Shown in pieces: positions 20,498 through 29,408 of a stretch of DNA of 42,055 nucleotides. A model generated the notes under the pieces. The model worked only from the letters and a program-made list of their open reading frames with translations, searched no databases and was not told where the DNA came from. Within the stretch, counting starts at the first letter, position 1. Every line of letters begins with the position of its first letter. The position numbers were made by a program, and so were the translations under genes. Source of the DNA: Amoeboradix gromovi (taxonomy: Eukaryota > Sanchytriomycota > Sanchytriomycetes > Sanchytriales > Sanchytriaceae); the NCBI GenBank assembly GCA_018985225.1, contig JADGIF010000014.1:1-42055 (forward strand), in the 5' to 3' direction.

Positions 20498-23089
20498 ATG
20501 TATTCTGTTTTTGTAGTTTTACATAAAGTAAAGAACATTATACCCTCAAAGGTACCAGTATATTTTGAATGCACACTCAACAATGAGAAACTGACATCCG
20601 AGCCCATGGTTGCTACTTCTGAAATGACCGTTGATACCGAGTTGGTGTTTTACCTAAACGAGCAACAATATACCTTTTTAAAGCAGAACAGACTCAACTG
20701 TAAGCTCTCGTGCTATCAAAAACCGAAAAAACTAATTGGTTTTGTTCTGTTGGATGTCCGTAAGAGCGAATCACAATTACCCCCAGTGCATAAAAAATGG
20801 CACACGCTGCTGAATACATCTTATACACCTAGACCGCAGTTATTAATCGGATTTGGAGTTGGTTTGGTCCCTGAAAAACCTAATGAATTTGAAAATGATG
20901 ATGTGCTAAGTCCCGCTCGTTTAATCTCTCAAGCTTTGCAATCTTGGTCGCCTAACATATATTTAAACGTTCATCAAGGTATTGTCTGCATTGGTAATGG
21001 GAAGTCAGTGTTTAGAATGACTTGTACTATCTCAGCTCATTCTGTTACTCAAAATGAATCTATTGCTATGAAATTATTGAATAAAACCATTATACTTGAC
21101 AACTCGAAGTCTACTAGTATACATCAAATGGTATTTGAAGGTGACATAAATGATTTGCTGTTATTTTGGAAATCCACGGTAATAACGATCTTTCACGTTC
21201 AGCATCATTCCATTAAACCTGTTAAACTCCATTCTCATGATTTTATATTATATGACTATCTATCTGGTCTATTCAGTTCTGTAGAACTCGGTCCATTTGC
21301 TATCAAATTAGAATGTATTGGGTTCCCAAAAACCGAAATCGAACAATTGAATAGAAAGAATATTCAGGCGAAAGCTATTGAAAAACCCGATAAGATGGAA
21401 CCGAAGTCTGTTAAGATCTTATCTAACAAGGTATCTCAGGATGACTCTAATGCTTCTATTCTTGAATCTAATCTCAAGTCCAACATAACATCAAATGCAC
21501 CTCATGCCACGCATTCTCCTGCGCACCAATTCAGACTATCCATTGACCTTGTTAGTATAACTCCCCACGTCATGATAAAGTCCCCAATTTCAATTGAATA
21601 TCACTACCAGTTAATTAATCAACAATGCCAGTTTACTACGAACCCATTTAGTACGATCCATAAAATAGAATCATACATATCAAATGGTTTCTGTGCCTAT
21701 GAGTTCATTGTTGATCCTTGTGATTTGTTAAACGTTTTAATCCCTGTTACCATTAACTTGTATTTGGTAAACGAGTATAAAAATAGGGAACTATTAGCTA
21801 CCGCTTCCATCCCTATATCAAATGTCTTGAATGTGGTCAAAACACCAGAGTTGCAAGGAATGGGCGATTTACAACTTGTTGATCATTTAGTACAAATTAG
21901 AAATGTCGGTGATTTAAAATGTACTGTAGCGTTAGAAGACTTTGGAATAATGCAGGATGAAGAGAAGTATGAACAAGAAACGCATTTACAGTTGAGTCAA
22001 CACGAAAACGAGCAAAGTGCTAAACTATTGTCAAAGGAAAAGGAGACTGAGAATATAGCAATAAATGAAGGGAGTTCACCGATACCGCAACATGGAAAAT
22101 CCACCTCCACTCCAAAATCATTTGATAATGATTTGTATAAGCAATTGCATTTGAAATATAAACCTCAGACTACCTCAACCTGTACTCAGACTACTGCACC
22201 CGCTAGCAGTACAGCATTAGGCACTCCTACTGATGGCACAATTATTGCAGCAAACAAGAAACAGTTGGATCATTTATTTACAGGCTATAAACAAGTTGAA
22301 CAGTTAATCCAGGAAGTAGAACAATTAGAAAATACATTGACCGATAAGCTGAGTGAGTTGGCGAGTAATAACTTGGACCTAATAAAGTCTAAGCAGCTAA
22401 TGAATCAAACCAAGGAATCCTTACTATCACAACATGAGTCTGTTGTCAGTGAGTTAAAAGTACAGCATCAGAATGAATTAAAGAAACAGTTACTTGAGAT
22501 CGAACATTATAAGGAATTGAGTAACAAATTGACTAACAAATCAGTAATATTGCAGCAACAAAATAAAGAGTTGGCTCGTCAAGTTGATGACGGTAAACAG
22601 CAGCTGATGACTGTAAAACAGACCTTTAACAACACCAACATATCGCAGTTACAGCAGGATAATTACACGCTAAAAGAAGGCCAAATACAATTGTCAAACA
22701 AACTACAGAAATCAGAGCAGGTCAAACAGTTTTACAAAGACAAGTGTAAAGAGATACAATCCGTGTTTGATGTGTACAAGCAGCAGCACGCAAATGAGAA
22801 GAGCAGCAAAATGGACAAGGATGCTAAAATGGTCGAGAATATGAAATGGCGCTATATGCTACAGGAAGAGGAAAAGAAGAATCAGCGAGACATTGGAGTA
22901 TTAGAACAGCTGCAAATGGAGCTGATGGGTATTAAAAGTAATAAAAAGAGCAATAATATAATAAGCACCGGAGATGCTGAATTGGATAGACTGGTTCATG
23001 AAAAGAGAGATTTATTGAAGACAGGACTATACTACAACACAGACCCAGTAATACTGCAGATAAATGAGAAGATAAAAAGTATGGCATAA
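20498..23089 (+). CDS. CEP120: CEP120 centriole-assembly protein
   Basis: CEP120 (Uni2 in Chlamydomonas) is needed for centriole elongation and basal-body maturation. The 863-aa protein shows an N-terminal C2 domain (about 1-125: VLLDVRKSE, KKWHTLLNTSY), a second beta-rich domain (about 140-290), a further C2 domain starting at residue 345 (FRLSIDLVSI, CAYEF, ATASIPISNVL) and a C-terminal coiled coil (about 585-830). The three-C2 plus coiled-coil order and these strings match animal CEP120. Its presence implies centrioles and hence a flagellated stage. It is intronless and converges with Atg6 (120 bp between stops). Confidence 0.85.
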   Translation: MYSVFVVLHKVKNIIPSKVPVYFECTLNNEKLTSEPMVATSEMTVDTELVFYLNEQQYTFLKQNRLNCKLSCYQKPKKLIGFVLLDVRKSESQLPPVHKKWHTLLNTSYTPRPQLLIGFGVGLVPEKPNEFENDDVLSPARLISQALQSWSPNIYLNVHQGIVCIGNGKSVFRMTCTISAHSVTQNESIAMKLLNKTIILDNSKSTSIHQMVFEGDINDLLLFWKSTVITIFHVQHHSIKPVKLHSHDFILYDYLSGLFSSVELGPFAIKLECIGFPKTEIEQLNRKNIQAKAIEKPDKMEPKSVKILSNKVSQDDSNASILESNLKSNITSNAPHATHSPAHQFRLSIDLVSITPHVMIKSPISIEYHYQLINQQCQFTTNPFSTIHKIESYISNGFCAYEFIVDPCDLLNVLIPVTINLYLVNEYKNRELLATASIPISNVLNVVKTPELQGMGDLQLVDHLVQIRNVGDLKCTVALEDFGIMQDEEKYEQETHLQLSQHENEQSAKLLSKEKETENIAINEGSSPIPQHGKSTSTPKSFDNDLYKQLHLKYKPQTTSTCTQTTAPASSTALGTPTDGTIIAANKKQLDHLFTGYKQVEQLIQEVEQLENTLTDKLSELASNNLDLIKSKQLMNQTKESLLSQHESVVSELKVQHQNELKKQLLEIEHYKELSNKLTNKSVILQQQNKELARQVDDGKQQLMTVKQTFNNTNISQLQQDNYTLKEGQIQLSNKLQKSEQVKQFYKDKCKEIQSVFDVYKQQHANEKSSKMDKDAKMVENMKWRYMLQEEEKKNQRDIGVLEQLQMELMGIKSNKKSNNIISTGDAELDRLVHEKRDLLKTGLYYNTDPVILQINEKIKSMA

Positions 23090-23209
23090 TAAATAAATGT
23101 ATTCTACTTGCTGTAGTCCAAGCACTTTGGGTATAAGACTTGAGGGAGTAAAATAGGTGAGAAAAGTGAAAAGAACGGCTGAGCAACCAAATTTGCATCG
23201 CGTGCTTCA

Positions 23210-24160
23210 TCAGGCGATCCATGATACTACCCATTTAACATTAGTTAGAAAACATTTACAAGCCTTGGCCCATTTATCATCAAACGTACACTGAATTGTC
23301 AAGTTATTGATCATGTCCTTTTGAATTTTATATGGAACAGTAAAACGGTCATCCCTTAATGACGCGGCATGCTCTATCTCTAACAGGCATTCTAAAAGAC
23401 CAACCAGTGCTCTATTGTAGTTTTGCCTTTGGAAAAAAAGCATTGCAAACGTTTCCGTTTGATAATAAAGTGGATAAGACTTTTTATCCTCTATGTTTAT
23501 TAATCGAGAATAACTGCCCAATGCTTGTATTTCCCATTTTGTAAACTTTAAATTGAGTTTGTGAGCAATTACATTGAACAACAAAGCACAATAACCGGTG
23601 GCAGCGTTTGTCTCTAACCAGTCGTCTGTAGTCGTACACGCGCCCATTCTGCACCCTATTAAACTAGCAAACCCGCTAATGTCTACAATCTTAAATATGT
23701 CTTTTAGAACACCTTGGTCCATAAGTGTTTGTAAGTAGCTAAACTGTTCACTGGCTTTAGTAACCTTGGCATTCAAAGAATGACGGTGTTTTTTAAATTG
23801 GAAAAGTTCCTCCTGATGAATGTTGTACTCCACAAAATGCTCTTGTTCTCGCTTCTTAAGCTCCTCTTCTTGTAGCAATAATGCTTCATGTTCAATTTCC
23901 AAATCCTTTAAAGTGGACTCTAGAGAATGTCGCTCTTTTGTTAGAGCATTATATTCTTGATTTAGCTGATCAATAGACTCACTGTCAAATTCACCAGCAT
24001 TGGTTAACTCACTTGTCATAAACTGTTGGCAAGTCCTTATGCTCTTATGCAACAAGGTCAACTGCTGTTGTAGTTGGCTAACCTGTAAATCAGCACAAGA
24101 AGAACAAAGCGACAAACGTGATTCATTTAAATGGACAGAACAAGTTGAACAAACAGTCAT
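23210..24160 (-). CDS. ATG6: Atg6/Beclin 1 (PI3-kinase complex subunit)
   Basis: This is the autophagy subunit of the Vps34-Vps15-Atg14/Vps38 complex, which makes PI3P on the phagophore and endosomes. The protein has 316 aa. It opens with paired cysteines (CSTC...CSSC), a zinc-like N-terminal motif resembling that of fungal Atg6. A coiled coil follows (about 30-165), including EYNIHQEELFQFKKHRHSLNAK. The C-terminal evolutionarily conserved domain (about 170-316) contains the NAATGYCALLF helix, the TKWEIQALGSYSRL strand and an ending like KCFLTNVKWVVSW, the membrane-binding finger region. It is shorter than human Beclin 1 (450) because the segment before the coiled coil is reduced and no BH3 motif is evident. 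The start ATG precedes the first cysteine pair. Confidence 0.92.
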   Translation of the reverse strand: MTVCSTCSVHLNESRLSLCSSCADLQVSQLQQQLTLLHKSIRTCQQFMTSELTNAGEFDSESIDQLNQEYNALTKERHSLESTLKDLEIEHEALLLQEEELKKREQEHFVEYNIHQEELFQFKKHRHSLNAKVTKASEQFSYLQTLMDQGVLKDIFKIVDISGFASLIGCRMGACTTTDDWLETNAATGYCALLFNVIAHKLNLKFTKWEIQALGSYSRLINIEDKKSYPLYYQTETFAMLFFQRQNYNRALVGLLECLLEIEHAASLRDDRFTVPYKIQKDMINNLTIQCTFDDKWAKACKCFLTNVKWVVSWIA

Positions 24161-24389
24161 GTTTCAAAAACAGTTTTTCTAATTAAGAATTGCCAAGATC
24201 GCTCTTAAAATGTTTCTACGGAGATTTCATGTCTTGATATAAGCTACACGTCATTAACGTGTTGTAGCCGGGTAATAGTTAAGTTACTAGTACTTGCAAT
24301 TTAATTCCGCTAATTGAAGAGAGCTTGATTAAAAGTATTGAGGTGTAGAGAAAAGAATTCAGTTTAAGAATTAGAAATGCATTTATTAT

Positions 24390-26496
24390 TCAATCGTCAA
24401 ATAGTCTGTTATCCTCACCTTGCAAGTCTGTATATCTAACTTGCCTAAATCTATCACTTAATCCAAATGGTAATTCACCATGTCTTCTCAGATATAACAT
24501 TAAAAAGAATCCTGCTATGCCTATAGCAGTAGGTATCAATATGATGGCTAAAATCGCTCCAACTCCCATTGACCCGCAACTCTCTATAATTGGACTACTC
24601 ATATCTATTCCTCCTCTACATGCATTGCCTGGGTTTAACCGGTACCCACTACTTCTAACTCTCTGTCCATTTACGCAGGGAAATTCGAGGACTAGATCTG
24701 TTGCTACACACTTGCCATTTTGTAATTGAAATCCGTAATCACACTCATAATCCAGTCTGCTGCATCCACAGGGCTTTTGATCCACCTGCAATTTAGTCAT
24801 ATAGCATATATCGTTTGTATTCTTACGATGAACAGTCATTTCAGCACCAAATATGCAATTACTGTGGCTCCCACTAGTCGGTACAGTAATTAGTGTTGGG
24901 GAAGTTTGATCACTGCTGCAATTGTCACCAAGAAATGCCTTGAAATCAACCACAATAGCTTGATGCCCACCCTGTTGATCGTCCCCACCTAAGAACAACA
25001 TTGCTTTTTCACTGTTTTCATCCGCTGTACCGATAGATAAAGTATAAGTGCCGCTTAAAGACAGTTCTTCGATATTTTTAAACTCATCAACTGTATAATA
25101 GATTTTTTCAACTGGGACTCCAGACTGAAATAGAACAATTACGCTGCCATAATTCAAAAACTCAAAATCATAGGGGGCATCAAATATTTTATGCCATGAC
25201 AGACCTGCATCCACACTATAGTAAGTATTGGCCTGGCCTCCGGCTGGGTCTATTCCCGCACCTGTATTTCCTACTCCCACAATAATCCCAGGACTGTTTT
25301 TTGAGTCAAAAAAATGGCGACTATCTTTTGCAGAAGTGTATCCGTATAGATTCAAGTCTAAAATGTTGTTGTCCACTAGCATTGTAAGAGGAAACCAGGT
25401 GTTTCCATTGTCATAGGATATTTTAGTGTGCAAGCTATTACCAACATTTACATTGGCAAAATGTATGGCTCGAATGCCCTCTAAACTAGAGGTATCCACT
25501 CCATTGTGATTTCTATACGTATTGTCGAGTGTTTTGGTAAAATAAGTTCCATTGTAGTTGCTTACATAGAGGTTACCAAGGTTATCAGACTGTTTAACAT
25601 CAATAAATAACCTCCCACCAGCTGAATCGGTAGCAGTAATAGAATCGGCCGATTCATATGGAGGTGAGAATTGAGCGCGGCTGAATGAAATCCCGTCAAT
25701 AGAAATGTCAACGACTAATCCCTTGGTATTGTCAATCAGGCCGCCAACAATAAAGGAGCCATACATCGAGAACACTTTTATACTATCTCTATCAAATACG
25801 GATATGCTTGATTGAAAGAAATCATCAGAAGCAATCATAGCAGAATCGGACGTTTGACATAACACAGCCGTACGAGGAGTGGTTAGCAGATTTCGCGAAT
25901 GAGCCCATATGCACTTCTTTGGGTTGTTTAATGTTTTCCACTCATCACCGTCGTTGACTGAGTAATAATAAATGCAGTCCATAGACACGAATTCTCCAGG
26001 CAGGCAAGATTTAACTATAAACCAATTATCTTCGAACGGATGAACTAAAAACTCGACAATGCCTCTAACCTTCCCATCTGACGACTTGGGTACCGGTATA
26101 TTTTTCACGGATGTCTTTTCCAAGGAATCTGTATATTTAGATACTCTATCAAATCCGTGAATGTACAAGATGTTGATTTTCTCAGGATGGCGAACTATTT
26201 GTATGTTTTGGGCTGATATAAGTGGTCGAGAGTCCAATTTGCCATCTTCTCTACTTACTACATAAGCTGTAGCAGAACTGCCCTCGTTATCGGGGCTAAT
26301 ATACACGATTTGATCATTGAAGAAAAGAGCTTTGATTGCAGAGTATGCAACCTTTTTTTTCAATATTTGAATTTCGCCTCTGACTGTATCGGATGTTGAT
26401 ACCATTTGTGTCAAAAATAAAATTTATAAGTGGACAAAGTAATTCACAAATTCGAAGACAAGACAAAATGTAACATGGTTTTGAATCTATGAGCAT
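24390..26496 (-). CDS. VPS10: Vps10/sortilin-type sorting receptor, probably two exons
   Basis: This is a type I receptor carrying hydrolases from Golgi to endosome/vacuole. The lumenal part is the Vps10 beta-propeller, with sortilin BNR/Asp-box-like repeats (VNDGDEWKTL, ISYDNGNTWFPL, VDAGLSWHKIF), followed by the cysteine-rich 10CC module (CYMTKLQ, CGCSRLDYECDYGF). One membrane helix and a short tail (FRQVRYTDLQGEDNRLFDD) follow, which may carry sorting signals. The frame alone starts at an internal ATG (26405) with no signal peptide. Removing a 19-nt GTA-CAG candidate intron (26384-26402) joins exon 1 (26403-26496, ATG at 26496) in frame and adds a 31-residue, Cys- and Ile/Leu-rich hydrophobic N-terminus; total 695 aa. 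Only one Vps10 domain is present, versus two in yeast Vps10. The family is certain; the 5' end is not. Confidence 0.85.
26384..26402 (-). other. Candidate 19-nt intron in VPS10
   Basis: On the minus strand it reads GTATCAACATCCGATACAG. It has the same length and GTA start as the four secure introns, with an adenine at position 14 (CCGAT), but ends CAG and has a weaker branch context. Excision is phase-consistent and adds a hydrophobic N-terminus that a lumenal receptor needs. Confidence 0.5.
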
Positions 26497-27324
26497 AATT
26501 TTAGACCATTTGGCGGGAGTGAACTTGGTGAAACTAGATGTTACTATACCTGTAGAGACAATGATTTTATGGGATATAAAGTGACTAAGTCGTCTCTTGA
26601 ACGCAGTAATATCAACTTAGAGCGTAACTTTGGATCTAGGGTTAATTTTAATGATTGTACGGAGATGTCAGAGATACTAAAAAGTACAGTGCCTGCAAAA
26701 GCTGATACGAAGAAAAGAACTTGAGAGAGCTATGTTTTCGGGACATCGGCTCTGTATATTGATGTTATTTCTGATTGTGGCCATCATGAGTCAGTACTAA
26801 CTGGAGTGATGTTGTTCCTGAATTGTGCTTCGATGGTGTTAAGGGAATTAAAGTGTTGAAGTCTTTAACTGAAGAGATCACAAATGGACTTTGTCACACT
26901 TTATTCAGCTGTGCTTAATAGAAGGCATTCTTATAAGTACATCAATTTACAACTGTCCCAGTAGTGTAATGTTAATATGGTGTTCGAGTTCAGAACAGGA
27001 AAACTATGCTGATTTTATCATACGAGATAGGGACAAAACAGTCACAAGTTATAGCTGCCAAAGAATTCCGTTGTCAAAATGGTTACAAAGTCATTAGGAC
27101 AACACTTATGTGAACGAAAAATGAATTGCACAGTTATTTGAACAGGTTGGCGGCATAGCCTCTGAATGAACCATAATCATGGGACGGTATCAGGGATTTT
27201 GTCGACTGGGCCATTTTCGCAAACTCTGTCCCATTGGGTGCTAATCAATATACTAGCCCAATCAGCATTTGATGGAATTGATTGGTAGGAAAAATAGATA
27301 AATTTGAGACCACCCCTTGTTATT
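26497..27324. other. Gap with broken reading frames
   Basis: This 828-bp stretch lies between VPS10 and ATG8. On the plus strand three short open stretches follow one another in shifting frames: about 26561-26724 (contains KSSLERSNINLERNFG), about 26725-26857 (contains VFGTSALYIDVISDCGHHES) and 26891-27097 (contains ENYADFIIRDRDK). The protein-like composition with frameshifts suggests a decayed gene or mobile element, but I recognise no family. No similarity to the repeats elsewhere in the window was seen. Confidence 0.35.
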
Positions 27325-27690
27325 ATGCGTCAGAAGTTTAAAGAGGAACACAGCTTTGAAAAGCGAAAACAAGAATCACAAAGAATAAGAGAAAAATATC
27401 CAGACCGTATTCCGGTAATCTGTGAAAAGGCCGATCATTCAGATATTCCAGCCATCGATAAAAAGAAATATTTGGTGCCAAGTGATTTAACAGTTGGTCA
27501 ATTTGTTTACGTAATAAGAAAGAGAATTAGTCTAGCGCCTGAGAAGGCAATATTTGTCTTTATTAATAATCAGGTACCACCATCCGGTACCTTACTCTCG
27601 CTTTTGTATGAAAATAATAAGGACGAAGACGGGTTTCTATATTTAGTCTATAGCGGTGAAAATGTCTTTGGCGATGTTCCAAAGGAATAA
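27325..27690 (+). CDS. ATG8: Atg8 ubiquitin-like autophagy protein
   Basis: Atg8 is conjugated to phosphatidylethanolamine on autophagosomal membranes and recruits cargo receptors. The 121-aa protein has the two N-terminal helices ([18 protein letters not shown]), the ubiquitin fold and the [20 protein letters not shown] core with LDS-pocket residues. The C-terminus [13 protein letters not shown] exposes Gly116 after Atg4 cleavage behind FG, leaving a five-residue extension to remove. The frame is open from a TTG at 27304, but the ATG at 27325 gives the standard length and N-terminus. A CCCCTTGTT string lies just before the start. No intron. Confidence 0.97.
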   Translation: MRQKFKEEHSFEKRKQESQRIREKYPDRIPVICEKADHSDIPAIDKKKYLVPSDLTVGQFVYVIRKRISLAPEKAIFVFINNQVPPSGTLLSLLYENNKDEDGFLYLVYSGENVFGDVPKE

Positions 27691-27763
27691 TTTTATTAGT
27701 AAACTCTTTTTATAATCTTATTTGCTAAAGGGGTACGATAAAACGACCCTCAGAAAATTGTAA

Positions 27764-28294
27764 ATGGTAAGTGAAAAAGACTATCTAGTTGACTATGAAG
27801 AGCAAATTTATGAGCTTCAGAGACAAAATAAGGAATTATTGGAGAAGCTAAGAATATCTGAAGTGAACACTCGAGAGCTAAAAGACAGAAATGATATGTT
27901 GCAATCTCAGATATCAGACGTTGAGGACAAATTCATTTCGATGCGTGAACAATACGATACCACTATAACAACTCTGAAGTCTAAGATGTCTTTGAGCAGT
28001 GATGCAACTGTTGTACAAGATGCCAGTGTAAACAACATTGTTTGTGGTGAGAAATCAGCTTATAAAGATCTTTATGAGGACTCACAACAGGAAATGGAGA
28101 GCATTTTCTTATCAATTGAAAAGCTCAAGGAATCTAATTTGCGCTTATGTGAGGAAAACAATGAATTGAATGGGATTTTAAAAAATCAATTCATTCGTAA
28201 GTCAATTGAAAAGATGCAAGTAGATTCAATTTTTGACCATGACCCAAAGAAGGAAACCCTATTTGAAAGCATTAAGAAGTTTTTAAGTAAGTAG
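27764..28294 (+). CDS. Small coiled-coil protein, function unknown
   Basis: This 176-aa protein is predicted mostly coiled coil. Residues about 5-75 form long heptads rich in Glu, Leu and Lys (EEQIYELQRQNKELLEKLR), and a second helix covers about 100-145 (ESIFLSIEKLKESNLRLCEEN). It ends in a short basic segment (FESIKKFLSK). No enzyme motif, signal peptide or membrane segment is visible. The short spacing after ATG8 (74 bp) on the same strand does not by itself imply a shared role. The coding call rests on continuous frame, an ATG with an upstream GACCCTC string and coherent protein composition. Confidence 0.6.
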   Translation: MVSEKDYLVDYEEQIYELQRQNKELLEKLRISEVNTRELKDRNDMLQSQISDVEDKFISMREQYDTTITTLKSKMSLSSDATVVQDASVNNIVCGEKSAYKDLYEDSQQEMESIFLSIEKLKESNLRLCEENNELNGILKNQFIRKSIEKMQVDSIFDHDPKKETLFESIKKFLSK

Positions 28295-28329
28295 TCCTCG
28301 TTTTAGTAAATTTATTTGAAACTTATTTT

Positions 28330-29394
28330 ATGAATTCGTATCTTTATCTACACTACCGACCCTTAAACTACAGTAGTATTCCTAAAGTCGAATATAATTT
28401 GAATTTTCTAAATGAGTCTGGCCAAATTCTTTCCATAGGTCAACAAAGACTGGATGTATATTACAAAGATCGAAAGCACACTTACTGTATACAAAATAGT
28501 GAAATATGTAGAGATGCCAATGATTATGACAATTTTATAACTTCTACTCTGTCAAACTTTTATCTAACTAAAGAAGAATCCTTGTTTACATTGATATTAA
28601 ACCCAGATAAAAATGTAACAATGCCGCTAAATCCTGTTCACATCCTTCAAACTCCAACTCAATCTTTATTAGACACTAGCAAATATCTTATTAAAGTTAA
28701 TGCTTCAAATGTAGCATTTGATAAAGCTGCCTGTTCGACGGTAATCCCAACTAACATCACATACAGTTCTGAAGCCGAAAGCATTAAAGAAGCAATAGAT
28801 TGTACGCTATCCTATCAGTCTAATATAGTTCCAAATAACACGGATCAAATATGGATGTGGGACAAGGATCAGCCTGAAATTGGCGATATTGGATGTGTAG
28901 TTGCATTAAAGAATGGCAAGTGGAAAAGTTTTGCATGCGGTGAGCCTACCAGATTTGCCTGCCAGTCACTTGATGATCCTTTAAAATGGATAGTCTCTGA
29001 GAAATTTGCATCGTTCCAAAATATAATTTGGGATAAAACTATAAATTGCCCTGATGGATACAAGTTTGGCGTTCCTAGATTGCCTATAATTCAGCGTCGA
29101 CTTACTAGCGTAATGGTTGACAATAAATTAGACCTTATTTTGATAAATCTTTCCGATGTTTGGGTTCCGGGATGCTATCGTGAGAATGCTGATGAATGCT
29201 TGTACATGAAGGTAGATCGTCAAACAAGGTTGGTAACTGTTTCAATTGTTGGTGGATTGATAATGTTGATTTTAACATTTTTATGTGTTTACTTAAATTA
29301 TAAAAGGTATTCCAAATATATGAAAAATGAAAGGAGGCGTAGGGATGTGGCTGAGAAGTTAAGATTAATTCAACTGAATAATGTCCCAAAGTAA
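28330..29394 (+). CDS. MTC6: Mtc6-like membrane protein (C-type-lectin-like fold)
   Basis: Mtc6 is a fungal single-pass membrane protein named for genetic effects on telomere capping; its biochemical role is unknown. Family features I recognise are the N-terminal ILSIGQQRLDVYYKDRKHTYC block, a lectin-like module with QIWMWDKDQPEIGD, CVVALKNGKW and TRFACQS, then CPDGYKFGVPRLPI and VWVPGCY. A membrane helix follows near residues 306-327 and a short basic tail. At 354 aa it is shorter than yeast Mtc6 (about 526), and the first ATG lies inside the conserved N-terminal block, so no signal peptide is encoded after it. The codons immediately upstream are open back to about 28291 and hydrophobic (VVLVLVNLF), suggesting that the true start or a first exon is missed. 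The assignment is by motif memory. Confidence 0.6.
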   Translation: MNSYLYLHYRPLNYSSIPKVEYNLNFLNESGQILSIGQQRLDVYYKDRKHTYCIQNSEICRDANDYDNFITSTLSNFYLTKEESLFTLILNPDKNVTMPLNPVHILQTPTQSLLDTSKYLIKVNASNVAFDKAACSTVIPTNITYSSEAESIKEAIDCTLSYQSNIVPNNTDQIWMWDKDQPEIGDIGCVVALKNGKWKSFACGEPTRFACQSLDDPLKWIVSEKFASFQNIIWDKTINCPDGYKFGVPRLPIIQRRLTSVMVDNKLDLILINLSDVWVPGCYRENADECLYMKVDRQTRLVTVSIVGGLIMLILTFLCVYLNYKRYSKYMKNERRRRDVAEKLRLIQLNNVPK

Positions 29395-29408
29395 ATCAAA
29401 ATAAATTT

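Noticed and set aside
26891..27097. Stand-alone small gene
   Set aside because: It starts only with TTG, has no recognised domain and looks like part of a decaying longer frame.
28287..28306. A 20-nt GT-AG candidate (starts GTAAGT) that would fuse the coiled-coil protein at 27764 to Mtc6
   Set aside because: Length is 20 not 19, there is no adenine at position 14, and the fusion would place a cytosolic coiled coil ahead of a secretory protein. In-frame continuation is likely chance, though it is noted under the Mtc6 finding.
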